DNA from: Monosporascus cannonballus
Taxonomy: Eukaryota; Ascomycota; Sordariomycetes; Xylariales
Length of the DNA stretch: 64,000 nucleotides
Direction of reading: 5' to 3'
Assembly: GCA_004154925.1 (NCBI GenBank)
Contig: QJNS01000173.1
Location: 1 to 64,000 of the forward strand
The notes under the pieces were generated by a model. It was not told the DNA's origin. It saw nothing but the letters and a program-made list of their open reading frames with translations, and ran no database searches. Positions 38,301 through 49,970 of this stretch are shown here, piece after piece; the stretch's first letter is position 1, and each line of letters begins with the position of its first letter. A program made the position numbers and the translations under genes.

Positions 38301-40730
38301 ATTAAGAAAAAATATAAATAAAAAATAACTTTTAAAACAAAATACGGATTATTTAAATACTTGGTTACGTTAATAGGATTTACGAACGTATTAATAACCT
38401 TCCAACGAATAATAAATTATGTATTACGGGAATACCTTAACGTTTTTATTATATGTTATTTCGATAATATTTTTATTTTTTTAAAAACAAAAAAAGCATA
38501 CGTAAAATACGTTCATAAAGTCCTTTAAGTTTTACAAAATGCGAAATTATTAGTTAACGTAAAAAAAAACCAGTTTTACAAGCAAAAAATAAAATACCTA
38601 AGATATATTATTACCCCAGGATATATTAAGATGGATCCCAAAAAAATCGCTGTAATTACAAATAATAAAGGCCAACGACAATTAAGGAAATATAAATATT
38701 CCTTGGATTCGTAAATTACTATAAGAAATTTATTTGAAATTTTAGCAAAATTGCTATACCCTTAACTAACCTTATTAAGAAAAAAAAAGTTTACGTAAAC
38801 GCCAGAAACAAAAAAAACATTCCAAAAGATTAAGGATATAATTACCAATAAGCCGGTATTAATTATATACGATCCACATCGCCCCGTTAAATTAAAAACC
38901 GATATATCGGATTACGCGTTAAGCGTAATAATCGGGCAGCAAAATAATTAAGATAAATTATATCCCATTACATTTTTTTCATATAAATTAAAAAAAGCCG
39001 AACTTAATTACGGTATTCTAGATAAAAAGTTTATGGCCATTATTATAGCTTTTAAAGAATTTAAATACTTCCTAAAAGGAAATTTCCATTAAATCAAAAT
39101 CTATACGGATTATTAGAATTTTACCCGTTTTACCATAACCAAAAAACTTACAGGCCGATAATTACGATACGCAGAAAAATTAGCAAACTTTAACTTCGTT
39201 ATCGTTTATAAAAAAAGCTTAGAAAACGGCAAAGCCGATACCTTAAGTAAACGACCAAACCTTAGAAAAAAGTTAATTAAAATTAATTACATAATTTTCG
39301 ATATTATTATAAAAAGATATTTACGCTTATAACAAATTGCAACAGTTCGGGTAATACCTTTAAATATATATCAAAAAAATCTAATAATATAATAATAATT
39401 TCCCAAAAAATCAAAAAACGAATAAGATATAGATTTTAAAAAAGTATTAAATAAATTTAATACGAAACATATACGAATATCAATTATATAAATACCTAAG
39501 GATCCATAAAACCCTAAAAAGATTTTAACGCATATATTTTTTTCTTAAGATAAAAACAATAATCTAAAAAGTACGATAATAATATAACCTTTATAATAAG
39601 ATTAAGGCGTAACGATATAGGCCTTATGGAAAGTTACAACCATTATTAATCTCAAAAAGACCATAGGATTCGATTATTATGGATTTTATTATTAAACTTC
39701 CCTTATCCGAAAATCCAACGACAGAAATATATTACGACAGCATTTTCGTTATTGTCGATCGATTTACGAAATTTTCTTACTTTTTACCATATCATGAAAA
39801 TACCAATACGGAATAAATAATATATATTTTCTTCAAAAATATCTTTAGCATATACGGATTACTAATAAAAATTATCTTAAATAAAAAATTAATATTTGCA
39901 TTTAAATTTTGGCAAAACCTTATATCATAAATCGGCTTAAATCACAAATTATCCAATATATTCAAACTTTAAACGGATAAATAAATAAAACGAACGAACT
40001 AAACCTTAAAAACTTACTTATAATATTATATTAATTACGAATAAAAAAATTAGGTTAAGAAATTATTTATTACCCAACTGGCTTATAATACTAATTACTA
40101 CAAAAACATTAAGATAATACCAGCCAACGCAAATTTTAATTTTATTCCAGAAGTTTACAGGGAAATACGTAATAACGGTTCAATTAATATCAAAATAATC
40201 CTTACGTCGGAACAATTACGACAGTTACATCAAAAAATAAAAACAAAATTAAAATTCGTACGGAATCAAATAAGCAAATATTACAACGAAAAAAAGTTAA
40301 AAGGATTAATTTTCGAAAAAGGGGAAATAATTTACCTAGCTACCAAAAATATTAAAACAAAACGCCCAAACTAAAAATTCGATTTCAAATATATCGGTCC
40401 ATACAAAGTTAAAAAAAAAATCTTAGAAAATAACTACCAACTAAAATTACCACCTAAAGTTAAATTCCATCCAGTTTTTTATATTTCCTTACTCGAATTA
40501 ATAACGGATACCATTAAAATATATACGGCACAAAATAATATGGAAATAAAAGATAAAATGGCATACGAAATAAAGAAAGTTTTCGAAATGCGAAAACAAA
40601 ATAAATTTACCCAATACCTAATTAAGTAAAAACATTATCCGGATTTTAAAAATACCTGGGAACCCGCCAAAAACCTTATTAACGCTTAGCATTTATTAAA
40701 AAATTTTTACTAATAACGTCGAAAGCGGCA
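35340..40730 (+). pseudogene. Element C gag-pol with chromodomain, RIP-broken
   Basis: The gag start at 35340 is ATA (was ATG). The CCHC knuckle is at 36261-36302: YYNYGKPGHKAYKC, first two Cys now Tyr. The protease is intact over 83 codons (37353-37601), with active-site DCGALG and DIILGL near its end. The RT box YFDN is at 38457-38468. RNase H (about 39095-39270) ends NGKADTLSKRPN. The integrase core has YYDSIFVIVDRFTKF near 39730-39775, and GPY/F KYIGPYKV is near 40390. The chromodomain (about 40558-40715) has FTQYLIK, a stop where Trp is expected, then KHYPDF and TWEPAKNL. This order and tail define a chromovirus, whose chromodomain directs integration to marked chromatin. Confidence 0.93.
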
Positions 40731-40759
40731 AAATCGAAAACCCCCCAATCAATAACGGA

Positions 40760-41260
40760 CTAATCCATAGGCTTAATATTAAACCAATTAGGAAAACTAA
40801 CAAACGATATTAACGTAACTTTCGCGGCCTTTGCCTATTCCTTACGTTCCAATTCGTCTAGTTTTTTTAAATTATCGATATTACGAAATACAGCTTTTAT
40901 TATTTTTTCATATTACATCTTTTTTTATTTCCAAATACGACGAATATAAGCCTTAGCGAATTCCTCGGCTTCCATAACGGCCTTTAACCTTTTTTCGAAC
41001 TTACGGTATTAAATAGCAATTTTTTACAATTATTCCGGGCTTAAACCACGAACGTCATAGTTGGCCTACTGGTAATAAACGTACGAAAAACAGCAGGAAA
41101 AATTTTCCTCGGATAACTTGTATTTAAGTTTCCGCCGTTCGCAATAAAAACAAGGCGTTATTTAACAAAGGTTGGATAAAACGATAACAAGTAATAAGTT
41201 GCGTTACGTAATTTTCACTTTGGATAAAAGTTTAACATATTTTCTAATGCAGGAAGTCAT
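40760..41260 (-). pseudogene. Antisense Cys-pair/coiled-coil gene of element C
   Basis: A 166-codon frame runs against gag-pol from ATG 41258-41260 (61 bp inside the 3' LTR edge) to TAG 40760-40762, next to the chromodomain end. It is interrupted about nine times, only by TAA or TAG, as expected if CAA, CAG or TGG codons were hit by RIP. It starts MTSCIRKYVKLLSKVK. A Cys-rich block follows: CFYCERRKLK, then FSCCFSYVYY and ANYDVRGLSPE, with some Cys apparently now Tyr. A long charged helix comes next (KFEKRLKAVMEAEEFAKAY, then KKLDELERKE), ending FPNWFNIKPMD. Element F holds the same frame with conserved blocks. Function unknown. It resembles small hypothetical Cys-cluster proteins I recall from repeat-rich ascomycetes; this is from memory and unchecked. 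Confidence 0.75.
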
Positions 41261-41320
41261 TTTGGAATAAATACTTACAAATTAATTTTCGGGACGAAAA
41301 TCCTGGGAAAAGAAAAATCG

Positions 41321-41718
41321 TATCATAACCCAATACGCTTGGCACAACTAGAAACAGTTAAGGAAAGTAAAAACGTCCCAGATCACGTGACCGTAAGGAT
41401 CGTTAGGATCGCCAACGAGTCCAGCGAATTTGGATCGTTAGGATCGCCAGCGAGTCCAGCGAATTTGGATCGCTAGGATCGCCAGCGAATCCAGCAAATC
41501 TGGACAAAACAGGAATCAGTAAACAGTATATAAGATACGCTCGTTACCACGGTTTAAATAGCATCAGCTTATAATACAACTTCGTTACCCAAGGCACCCT
41601 TGGTATTACGAGACGTAACACATTACTATATCTATTGCTCAGATTCCCACGATACTCCTGCCAACATAAACCCGTACGACTAAGGTTTAATAATTGGTTA
41701 AACCGCATAGCCGTCACA
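41321..41718 (+). repeat. LTR of element C (3' LTR)
   Basis: It is 398 bp, identical in length to the 5' copy, with the same three 35-bp repeats (about 41396-41501). The first bases are TATCATAACCC (TG changed to TA) and the terminal CACA is intact. Confidence 0.92.
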
Positions 41719-41723
41719 TTATA

Positions 41724-44700
41724 TTACGGTTTTAATAAAAATACTAGAAATATATTATATATCCGTTAATATTTAGTAAAAAAGGATTATTTTATACGTT
41801 TAAAAGCTTATTTGCTCCTTAATCGCAACCGAAATATAAATAAATGCGAACTTTTTATTTTTAAACTTAAAACTTTTAGTTAATAAATTTACTTATTGCT
41901 TTAATTAAAATTATATAGGCGTATAACGTTAATTATAATACTTTTTTTAAGTTATTATTTTTTTTTAATATTCGTATATTATTTAATAAAAAGCCATTAT
42001 TTTTTCGAGGCATTTTTTAATTTCTTTTATTTATTTTTTAAATTTTTATAAAAGGTATTTTATTATTTTTAAATAATACTTATATAAGGTTTCGAACGAA
42101 AAACGGCCAATAAATACATTCCGCTTATTATTATATACAAATTCCGTATTTCGTAATAACTTTATTTAATTATTTTGATATTTATTAACGTAATTACGAA
42201 AATAATATTTTAAAATCTAATAAATACGTTCCGTTTACCTATTAATTTACGGATAATAAGTAATTAATATTTGCCGTTTTATTTTTCCTTTTTTGCAAAA
42301 TTCCGTTTAAAATTAGTTCGTTAATATTTTATTTTTATCGTTAATAATTCCGGTTAATGTACCAAATTTGTATTTAATCTTATCGTAAAATAATTAAGTT
42401 AATTCGGTTACGGTTAAAATTTTAACCGTAAGGATAAATAGTTTTAATTTTGTAAAGCGGTCGACGATCACCAGGATTACGTCATATTTTAGCCCGTTTA
42501 AACTTAGGTTTTTAAGAAATTCCGTAATAAAATTTAACGAAATTTTTTGAAAAAGTTATTTAAATAATAATAAAAGTTATAATTATTTAAATAGTTTATA
42601 ACGTAATTTTATTGTACCCTAGTAATTCGAATATTATTTAATATATTTTCGGATATCGTTCGCTATAATTTCTTAATAAAACTTTTTGATTATTAATTAT
42701 AACGTACGGATATATTTTATATATTTTATTTTTGGATTATTATAATATCAATTAATTAATTACTTTCGCAAAACGCGTTATAAATGGATTACGAATTTAT
42801 TTCGATAATATAAAACCTTATTTAAGCTCAAAAAATATTTTTCTTTTATTCTGGCTTAATATTTAATTATCTGTATTAATTTTATAATATTTAAGTTTTT
42901 AATTTACAATTTTCGAACCTAATTGTAAAACTATCGAGAAAGTTTTAGCTAAAATGCCGTTTCGTCCTTAGATAACTTTTTTGCTAAAGGACATAAAACG
43001 TACTAATTATAAATAATAATTTTAATATCAATTTCATTTTTTTTTAAATTTTTCGGAATCCGATCGTAATATGGTTATAATTTGCGGTTGCCATTATTTA
43101 ACCGTTAATCGTATTACTGTTATAATTTACGTTTATATTATTATTTTTAAATAATAAGTTTAACAAATATATGGTTTTTTATTTTCTTTTTTTTTCGAAA
43201 GTTTTTTGTAATTATATAACGAAAGCTTTCTGTCTTTTTATATAAATAATAATTACTTAAATTTCCGTTCCTTAAAATCTATCTGAAAATTTTGCAATAA
43301 ATAAATTTTGCGTTATTTTTATAAGGTTTTTTGCCCGTTTATAATATTTTAAATTACGTTATATATTTATAACCATTTTCCGTACGTTTTCCGGCATATT
43401 ATTCATAAATCCGAATTTTTTAAATAATATAGGAATTACGTTTTTATATGCAATTTTTCTTAATATATAATCCGGGCGTTTAAATAACTTATTTACTGGG
43501 TTAGCGACGCCCAATCCATATTAGATTTTAAAATTAAATTATATAAAATAATAAATTTATCGGGCTAATTTCCTTTTAAAGTTACGCGCCGGCGCCTTTA
43601 TTATATCCTTTAACGCCATATAATTAATAAATATTAAGAAATTTTTTGCCGTACTTTCAAAATATTACCGTTAATGTTTTAAATTTTTTATAATTGCCAA
43701 TAATTTTTATTGCTTTATAATTTACCGTTTTTCGGTTGGATTTAGCTTTTGTAATTAATATACAATTAAACGTTAATATTTTTTATATTTTTGTAAAAGT
43801 ATTTTTAATATAGCTTTTATCAAAACGTTTATTTTAGCCTTGGTATTTTTGGCGTTATTCCAATATCGGAAAATGATCGCCGACTAAAACATATTTTTTA
43901 AGTTTCGGAATATTTTCTTAATTTTTTTAGGTTATTTATATTCTGCTATTTTATTTTTGTCTTACGCCCTTTTTAAAAACTTAATAATAGGTTCGGTAAT
44001 ACGTAAGTAATCAACGATAAACTTTCGATAAAAATTCGCAAATCCTAAAAATATTTAAATATTATAAATTAATTTTAATTTTAGCCATATTTCGATAATA
44101 TCGACCCGTTGGCGGGGTATTTCCAAATTGCTTATATTAATTATAAATTTTAAAAATTTTATCTTTTTTTTAAAAAGAATTTGCATTTAAACGTTTTAAT
44201 AAATAGTTAATATTATAACAGCCGTTCGTAAACTAGTTAAAAATATTTCGCATATTCTTTTCTTATTTAAATAAATAATTATATTATTTAAATATATTAC
44301 GTATTTATAATTAATTAATCCAATTAATATTTTATATATATAAGCCTGAAACGTAATTAACGCGTTAATAAAATTAAATAATATAACTGTATATTTGAAA
44401 TACCTATACTGCGTTTAAAAAGCGGTTTTTTATTAATTGCCTTTTTTAATTTTGATACGGTAATAAGTATTTTTAAAATTAATTTTTGAAAATATCTTAC
44501 TTAACTTTAAGCGATTTATTATTTTTAAGATCAAAAATAAAAAATATTAGTTTTTTATTGTTACCCGATTTAGCCCTTTATAATTAACGTATAAGCGGAA
44601 ACTGCCGTTTTTCTTAGGCATAAATAATATTAATACCTTTACGTCCGTTTTCGAATAACGTATCCGGTTTACATTTAGGTTTTTTCGGATATATTTTTCG

Positions 44701-46700
44701 CATATTGTTTTTAAGTTTCCGAAATAAGATAAATTAGGCTAAATACAGGCGTTTTTTTGGGATCAAATTTATTATATATTTTGCCTTTAGCAGTTAAAAT
44801 ATTTTTTCGTTATTTTTTCGGAATATATTCGCCGGAAATTCCTTAAGTATATAAGAAAATCGGTTATTTTTTATTTTTAGTATTTCTTGAATTCCGGGAT
44901 ATTTAATTTTTCGGCTAAGCTTATTAAATTAACGGTATAAATTTATTTATCGGAAATTACTAAATTTGCAATTTTTTATTTATCGACTTTTTATAATAAT
45001 CCGTATAATTATTAATATATAGTTATATTTAATAAAATCCTTAATTTATTTATTCCTGGTTTAAATAATAAGAAATCGGGCGTTTTCCGATTGCGGCATA
45101 TTACAAAATTAATTTATTTAAATTTTTGTTCGTTTTCGTTATTATTTATTATATTAATAAAAATTTCGTAAGCCTTATAATATTTGATATATGCGCTATT
45201 AGCGCCGATAAAACCCGGAATATTTACGGAAATTAATTAAAAATTAAATTTTTTCGTTAACCTTTTATTTATAATATTTACTTATGTTCCGGTATCCATA
45301 TTTACTTATACCGTTACGTCCCCCGTATTTTTTTAATAAGTATTTTTTTTCTAAAAGGCGGTTTTATTCCGACCATTCTGTAATTATCAGCCGAAATAAA
45401 CTGGACGTATAAATTTATTCCGGCTCTTTTTTTGGCTTTACGTTTAAAGATTAATTTAATTTATCGTTATATATTATAATGTTTTATACGGTTTTCAAAA
45501 ATCGGTTTCCGTATAGCCGGGATAGCAGGATTTTCGTATTCCTTTTTAATTTGTAATTTACGTTTTTATAACCTGGTTTTCCATAATTATAATATTTAAA
45601 TAAGCCCTTATGAAAATTAGGGGTATTAAGTTATACGAACTTATTTCGATCGGAATTAAATTAGTAATTATTTGTTTTCCGAATATAAGAATGCTCGCGG
45701 TTCCTATTATTTTTACGCGGCGTCTTTAATTTGTTTTAAGGATTTTTTTCCCGAAAACATTAAAATAAAATCGTTTATCCTTATTAATGCTTTTAGCGGA
45801 AAATAATTAGTTTTTTTTTCGTTTTTTTCCAAGCGTCCTGGTAACGTTTTGCCTTATTTGCTATATTATTAATTCGTTTTAATTTAACGTTTTTTTATTA
45901 TAAGGTATTTCGTAAGCTTAATATTAATTTATAAAAGTAATTAAAAATAAAACGTTTATTATTTCGATTATTTTCCGGGCTAAAGGCGTTCGTAAATTTT
46001 ATTTTATAAATCAGAAAATTTTATTTAGCGTAAAAGTCCAACGGCGATTAATCGGATCGTTATCGCAGTTCCATAAACTGTTCCTTATATTCCTTATCGA
46101 AAAAAGTAGGATTTACGTAATTTTTCCTCATATAAATCTAAAACTTTTTTATTTTTAATTTTTTTTCGTAATTAAAATAATTAAACGTAACATAATATCA
46201 TTATTAAATGTTTGCAATAAAAACGTTAATATAGCTTATAGCCCATTAAATATAAGTAAAGGTATTTCGCCTTAATTTTTTGGCGTAAATTTCCGTAATA
46301 ACTTTTATCTAATCTTTTTTGATTAACGCGTGCTTAAAAAGTTTCGAGTAATTATAACGCGGTATTCGCTTATCGCCTTTAGTCTTTTACGACGATATCG
46401 TAATTAACTTATAAAATTTTATTTTTTTAATTTATATTATTATTTGTTATTCGACTAATTATCGCAATAATTCCGAATATTATTCGTTTTATTAACGAAC
46501 AATTTCTAAAATTTGGTTATTATTAAGGGGTTTAACTTTTTTTATTTTAAATTCCGGGACGCGTTCGTTATATTACGTCCGTTTTCCGACCGTTTAGCTG
46601 ATAATTATCGGGACGTATTTTTATTATATATATAAAGTAATTCGGGATTCCGAGGACCATGGTCCTTTGCCCGTTAAGGCTCCGTTATAGGCTTTTTCGC
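41724..46700 (-). pseudogene. Element E gag-pol, RIP-broken
   Basis: Read on the minus strand from right to left. A CCHC knuckle remnant lies near 45555-45600 (YYNYGKPGYKN). The protease start is near 45255-45310 (MDTG, then VNIINKRL). The RT front is near 44560-44625 (MPKKNGSFRLYVNYKGLN) and the RT box near 44280-44300 reads YLNN (YLDD in relatives). The integrase DRFTK is at 42448-42462 inside VILVIVDRFTKL. The domain order fits Ty3/Gypsy, but sequence and LTRs differ from the main family. The 3' part lies beyond C at 32954-34817. Confidence 0.82.
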
Positions 46701-46841
46701 CTATTTCCGTACCGTAATTAATCGTTTGTCGGTTAAGTTCCGATCGGCGATCTTTTCGATTAATAACTTAGATTCGTTTTGCAATCGGCAAACTTTATTT
46801 CTAATAATTATTACGTTATCCTCTATAATAAATAGAAAAAT

Positions 46842-47047
46842 TGTAAAATAATAAATAATTATAAGCTGGGTAAGGTAATTTCCGATTAATCGTAAAGCAG
46901 ATTTTAAAAAATAATTATATTAAGTTATTTCTATCTGGCGTTTCCCATTAACTGCCAGATGGTAGATTTATATTAATAAGTAGGTCGGTGGCTAATTGGT
47001 GGCTGGTCGGCTACCAGCCTCATCCTCATAGGGGCTGTATTCTCACA
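46842..47047 (-). repeat. LTR of element E (5' LTR), one 22-bp repeat
   Basis: It is 206 bp, exactly 22 bp shorter than the other LTR through loss or gain of one repeat unit. It ends TCTCACA, giving the unmutated form of the terminus. Confidence 0.87.
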
Positions 47048-48765
47048 CATTATAAAACGCAAAATTATTTATTAACGCAAAAAAAAGTTAGTTTTACGTA
47101 CAGGAAAAATATCTAAAATATATTATTATTTTAAAACATAATAAAATATATTTTAAAAAAATCGCTATAAATACAGAATAGTAGATGTTAATTACGATTA
47201 AAAAGGTATAGGTATTCCTGGAATTCGCCAACTATTATAGAAAGTTTATTCGGAAGTTTAGCAAAATAACTATATTTCTGATTAATTTTACCAAAAGAAA
47301 AGAATATAAAAAGACGTTTAAAATAAAAAAGGTTTCAAAAATTTAAGAATATAATTACCAGCGAACTAATGTTAATTATATACGATCTAGAACGCCTCGT
47401 TAAATTTGAAACAAATATCTCGAATTACGCGTTAAGCGTAATAATCGGACAGCGAAATAATTAAGGCAAATAATATCTTGTTATATTTTTTATATGAATT
47501 CAAAAGAATCGAATTTAATTACGGCATTTCAGATAAAGAATTTATGGTTATTATTATAGCATTCCGAGAATTTAGATATTTTCTAAAGAGAAACTTATAT
47601 CAGATTAAGGTTTATACGAATTATTAAAATTTTATTCGTTTTACCACGATTAGAGAACTTACAAAACGATAATTAAAATACTTAAAAAAATTAACAAATT
47701 TTAATTTCGTTACTGTTTATAAAAAAGGTTCAAAAAATAACAAATCGAAAATTTCAAGTAAATAACTAAACTTCGAAAAGAAATTAGTCAAAGTTAGCTA
47801 TATAATTTTTAATACTATTACAAAAAGATATTTACGCTTGTAATAAATTCGGACAATTCGAGCAGTACCTTTTAATATGGATCAGAAAATTCAGAAATAT
47901 AACGACGTTCTCCCAGAGGACCAAAAACGGACAAAATATAAGTTTCAGCAAAATACCAAAGGTTTTAGTACAACAAATACATAAATACCAGTTATATAAA
48001 CACGTAGAGATTTACAAAACTTTAAAATAGCTTTAACATACATATTCTCTTCTTAAAATAAAATTAATAATATAAAATTTTATACGGTAATACGACCTTT
48101 ATAATAAGGCTAAAGCATAATAATATAAACTTTATAGAAAACTATAGTTATTATCGATTATAAAACAACTATAATATTTAATTATATTCGATTTTATTAT
48201 CAAACTCTTTATATCAAAAAAACTCGCAATAGAAATATATTACGACAGTATTTTCGTAATCGTCGATCGATTTACAAAAATTGTCTATTTTTTACCATAT
48301 CATAAAAACATAAATACTGAACAAATAGCATACATTTTCTTTAAATATATTTTTAGCCTATACGAATTAGTAATGGAAATTATTTTAAATAAAGGATCGA
48401 TATTTATATCTAAGTTTTAACAAAGCATTATAACGCAAATCGGCCTAAATCACAAATTATCGAGCGTATTTAAATTATAAACAAACAAACAAACAAACCG
48501 AATAAACTAAATACTGGAAATGTATTTGCGATATTATATCAATTACGAACAAACTAATTAAGTTAAAACATTACCAATTGTATAACTGGATTATAATTTT
48601 AATTATTACGAAAAATTAAAATAATACTTATAAACGTTAATTTTGGTTTAATTCCGAAGATTTATAAAAAACAAATATCATAATAATGTAATTAATATCA
48701 AAATAATTCTTATATCGAAATAGCTTAAATAATTATATTAAGAAACAAAAACAAAATTAGAATTC

Positions 48766-48894
48766 TATAATATAGCTGGAGGCTTGTTGTATACGCTCTT
48801 ATAAAGTGGATTTGAGTGTCCAAATCCCAATTGGGGTTTGAAATTGTTGATCTTTTAGTCTTGTAGTTAGCGTTGCACCCTCGCTTATCTCACA
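48766..48894. mobile_element. 129-bp unmutated insert in element D integrase, SINE- or MITE-like
   Basis: Comparison with element B shows uninterrupted sequence (TTAGAATTCGTAC), whereas D has 129 extra bases flanked by AATTC on both sides (48761-48765 and 48895-48899). The insert is visibly richer in G and C than the RIP-damaged flanks. It starts TATAATATAGCTGGAGG and ends CGCTTATCTCACA. It has no terminal inverted repeats or frame. GGGTTTGAAATTG and TTGTAGTTAGCGTTGC are loosely like pol III B and A boxes, but not in the right order on one strand. Confidence 0.6.
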
Positions 48895-49426
48895 AATTCG
48901 TACGAAATTAAATAAATAAATATTATAACGACAAACAATTAAAAAAACCAATCTTCGAAAAAAAGAAATAATTTACCTCGCCACTAAAAGTATTCAAATT
49001 AAAAAAAACCAGCAGAAATCTCGATTTTAAATATATCGATTTATATAAAATTGCTAAGAAAATTTTAAAAAACAATTACTAATTAGAATTTCTACCAAAA
49101 GTTAAAATTTCATTTAATTTTTTACGTTTTCTTGTTCGAATTAATAACGAATATCATCAAAATACATACGGTACAAAACGATATGAAATTAAAGGACGAA
49201 TAAATATATAAAGTAAAAAAATTCCTTAATATGCGAAAACAAAACCGAATTACCTAGTATCTAATCAAATAAAAAAAAGTACTCAAATTTCGAAAACATC
49301 TGAAAACCCGGTAAAAGTTTTATTAACGCCTAATGCCTATTAAAAATATTTACCAATAACGATAAACGCGTTCTAATTAATAGTTAACCAGTTAATAATC
49401 GAGATATCGAGCCAATCGGCCGCGGC

Positions 49427-49919
49427 CTATATTAACGTAATAACTACAACAGCAGCCTTTAACTATACCTGCTTTTTTTCGAAACGCTTAAACTCCTCTA
49501 TAATCTCGGCACCCTTAATACCCTGACGAAATATTTCGATACTACGATAACGAAATAGCCGCCTTTGTTTTTACAACCGGTCCAGCTTATTAACAGCTGT
49601 TTATAATATTTCGCGAGCCTACTTCTTTTTACGTTCCAAACGATTTTTTATCTAGAAATTTTTAGTATTTAACTTTTAAAGAATTGAAATTATCACAAAG
49701 ACCGTTATGGTAAATATAATGCGCACATTTTAAAGAATTACAAACAATCTTATATTTTGCATCTTTTTTTTTATAACGGGAACAAAAAAGTATTTTAAAA
49801 CTAAAACGTTTAATACGTTCTAAAAAAATAAAAATATTAATACGTTTACGAAAACGAGACTTTTTAACGCGACTCGATATAATAAATATAAAAAAGGGAA
49901 AATTACTTGTCAAAATCAA
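49427..49919 (-). pseudogene. Antisense Cys-pair/coiled-coil gene of element D
   Basis: The front 85 codons (49919 to 49662) are still open. A basic start (RVKKSRFRKR) leads to FCSRYKKKDAKYKIV and LKCAHYIYHNGLCDN, two Cys pairs with some Cys now Tyr. The helical rear sits in another frame (a slip near 49620-49660) and reads RLFRYRSIEIFRQGIKGAEI, followed by EFKRFEKKQV and LKAAVVVITLI. Position and direction equal those in C and F. The Cys block differs in detail from C, so these may be diverged subtypes. Confidence 0.65.
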
Positions 49920-49970
49920 TAAATAATAATTTGATCTTTAGGAACAAAACTTCTAAAAAGAGAGAAATCG

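Larger units (their letters stand above)
34823..41718 (+). mobile_element. Element C: least damaged chromovirus, nested in element E
   Basis: The LTRs are 34823-35220 and 41321-41718, both 398 bp. The element runs from TGTCATGACCC to GCCGTCACA, with an exact TTATA duplication (34818-34822, 41719-41723). Length 6896 bp. It has fewer RIP changes than its neighbours, so domains are easiest to read here. It is the youngest layer of the D > E > C nest. Confidence 0.95.
32726..47047 (-). mobile_element. Element E: second Ty3/Gypsy family, split by element C
   Basis: The LTRs are 32726-32953 and 46842-47047, starting TGTAARATAATAAATA and ending TATTCTCACA (RIP form TATTTTTATA on the left). A purine tract (AAAAAGGGGAAATAAT on the minus strand) abuts the left LTR, so that is the 3' LTR and the sense strand is minus. 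The flanks (GAAAT and CATTA) do not match, so no target duplication is visible. Removing nested element C leaves about 7.4 kb. Confidence 0.87.
23437..49330 (+). pseudogene. Element D gag-pol remnants, in three pieces
   Basis: Gag starts at 23437 (ATG now ATA) and breaks at 23925 where element B sits. It continues from 30862 with gag and the protease region (ends about 32715, next to element E). The third piece starts at 47048 in the RT thumb and carries RNase H, the integrase with DRFTK near 48264-48280, and a chromodomain remnant about 49195-49330. The RT palm with its YFDD box is absent. All frames contain many TAA/TAG stops. Confidence 0.75.
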
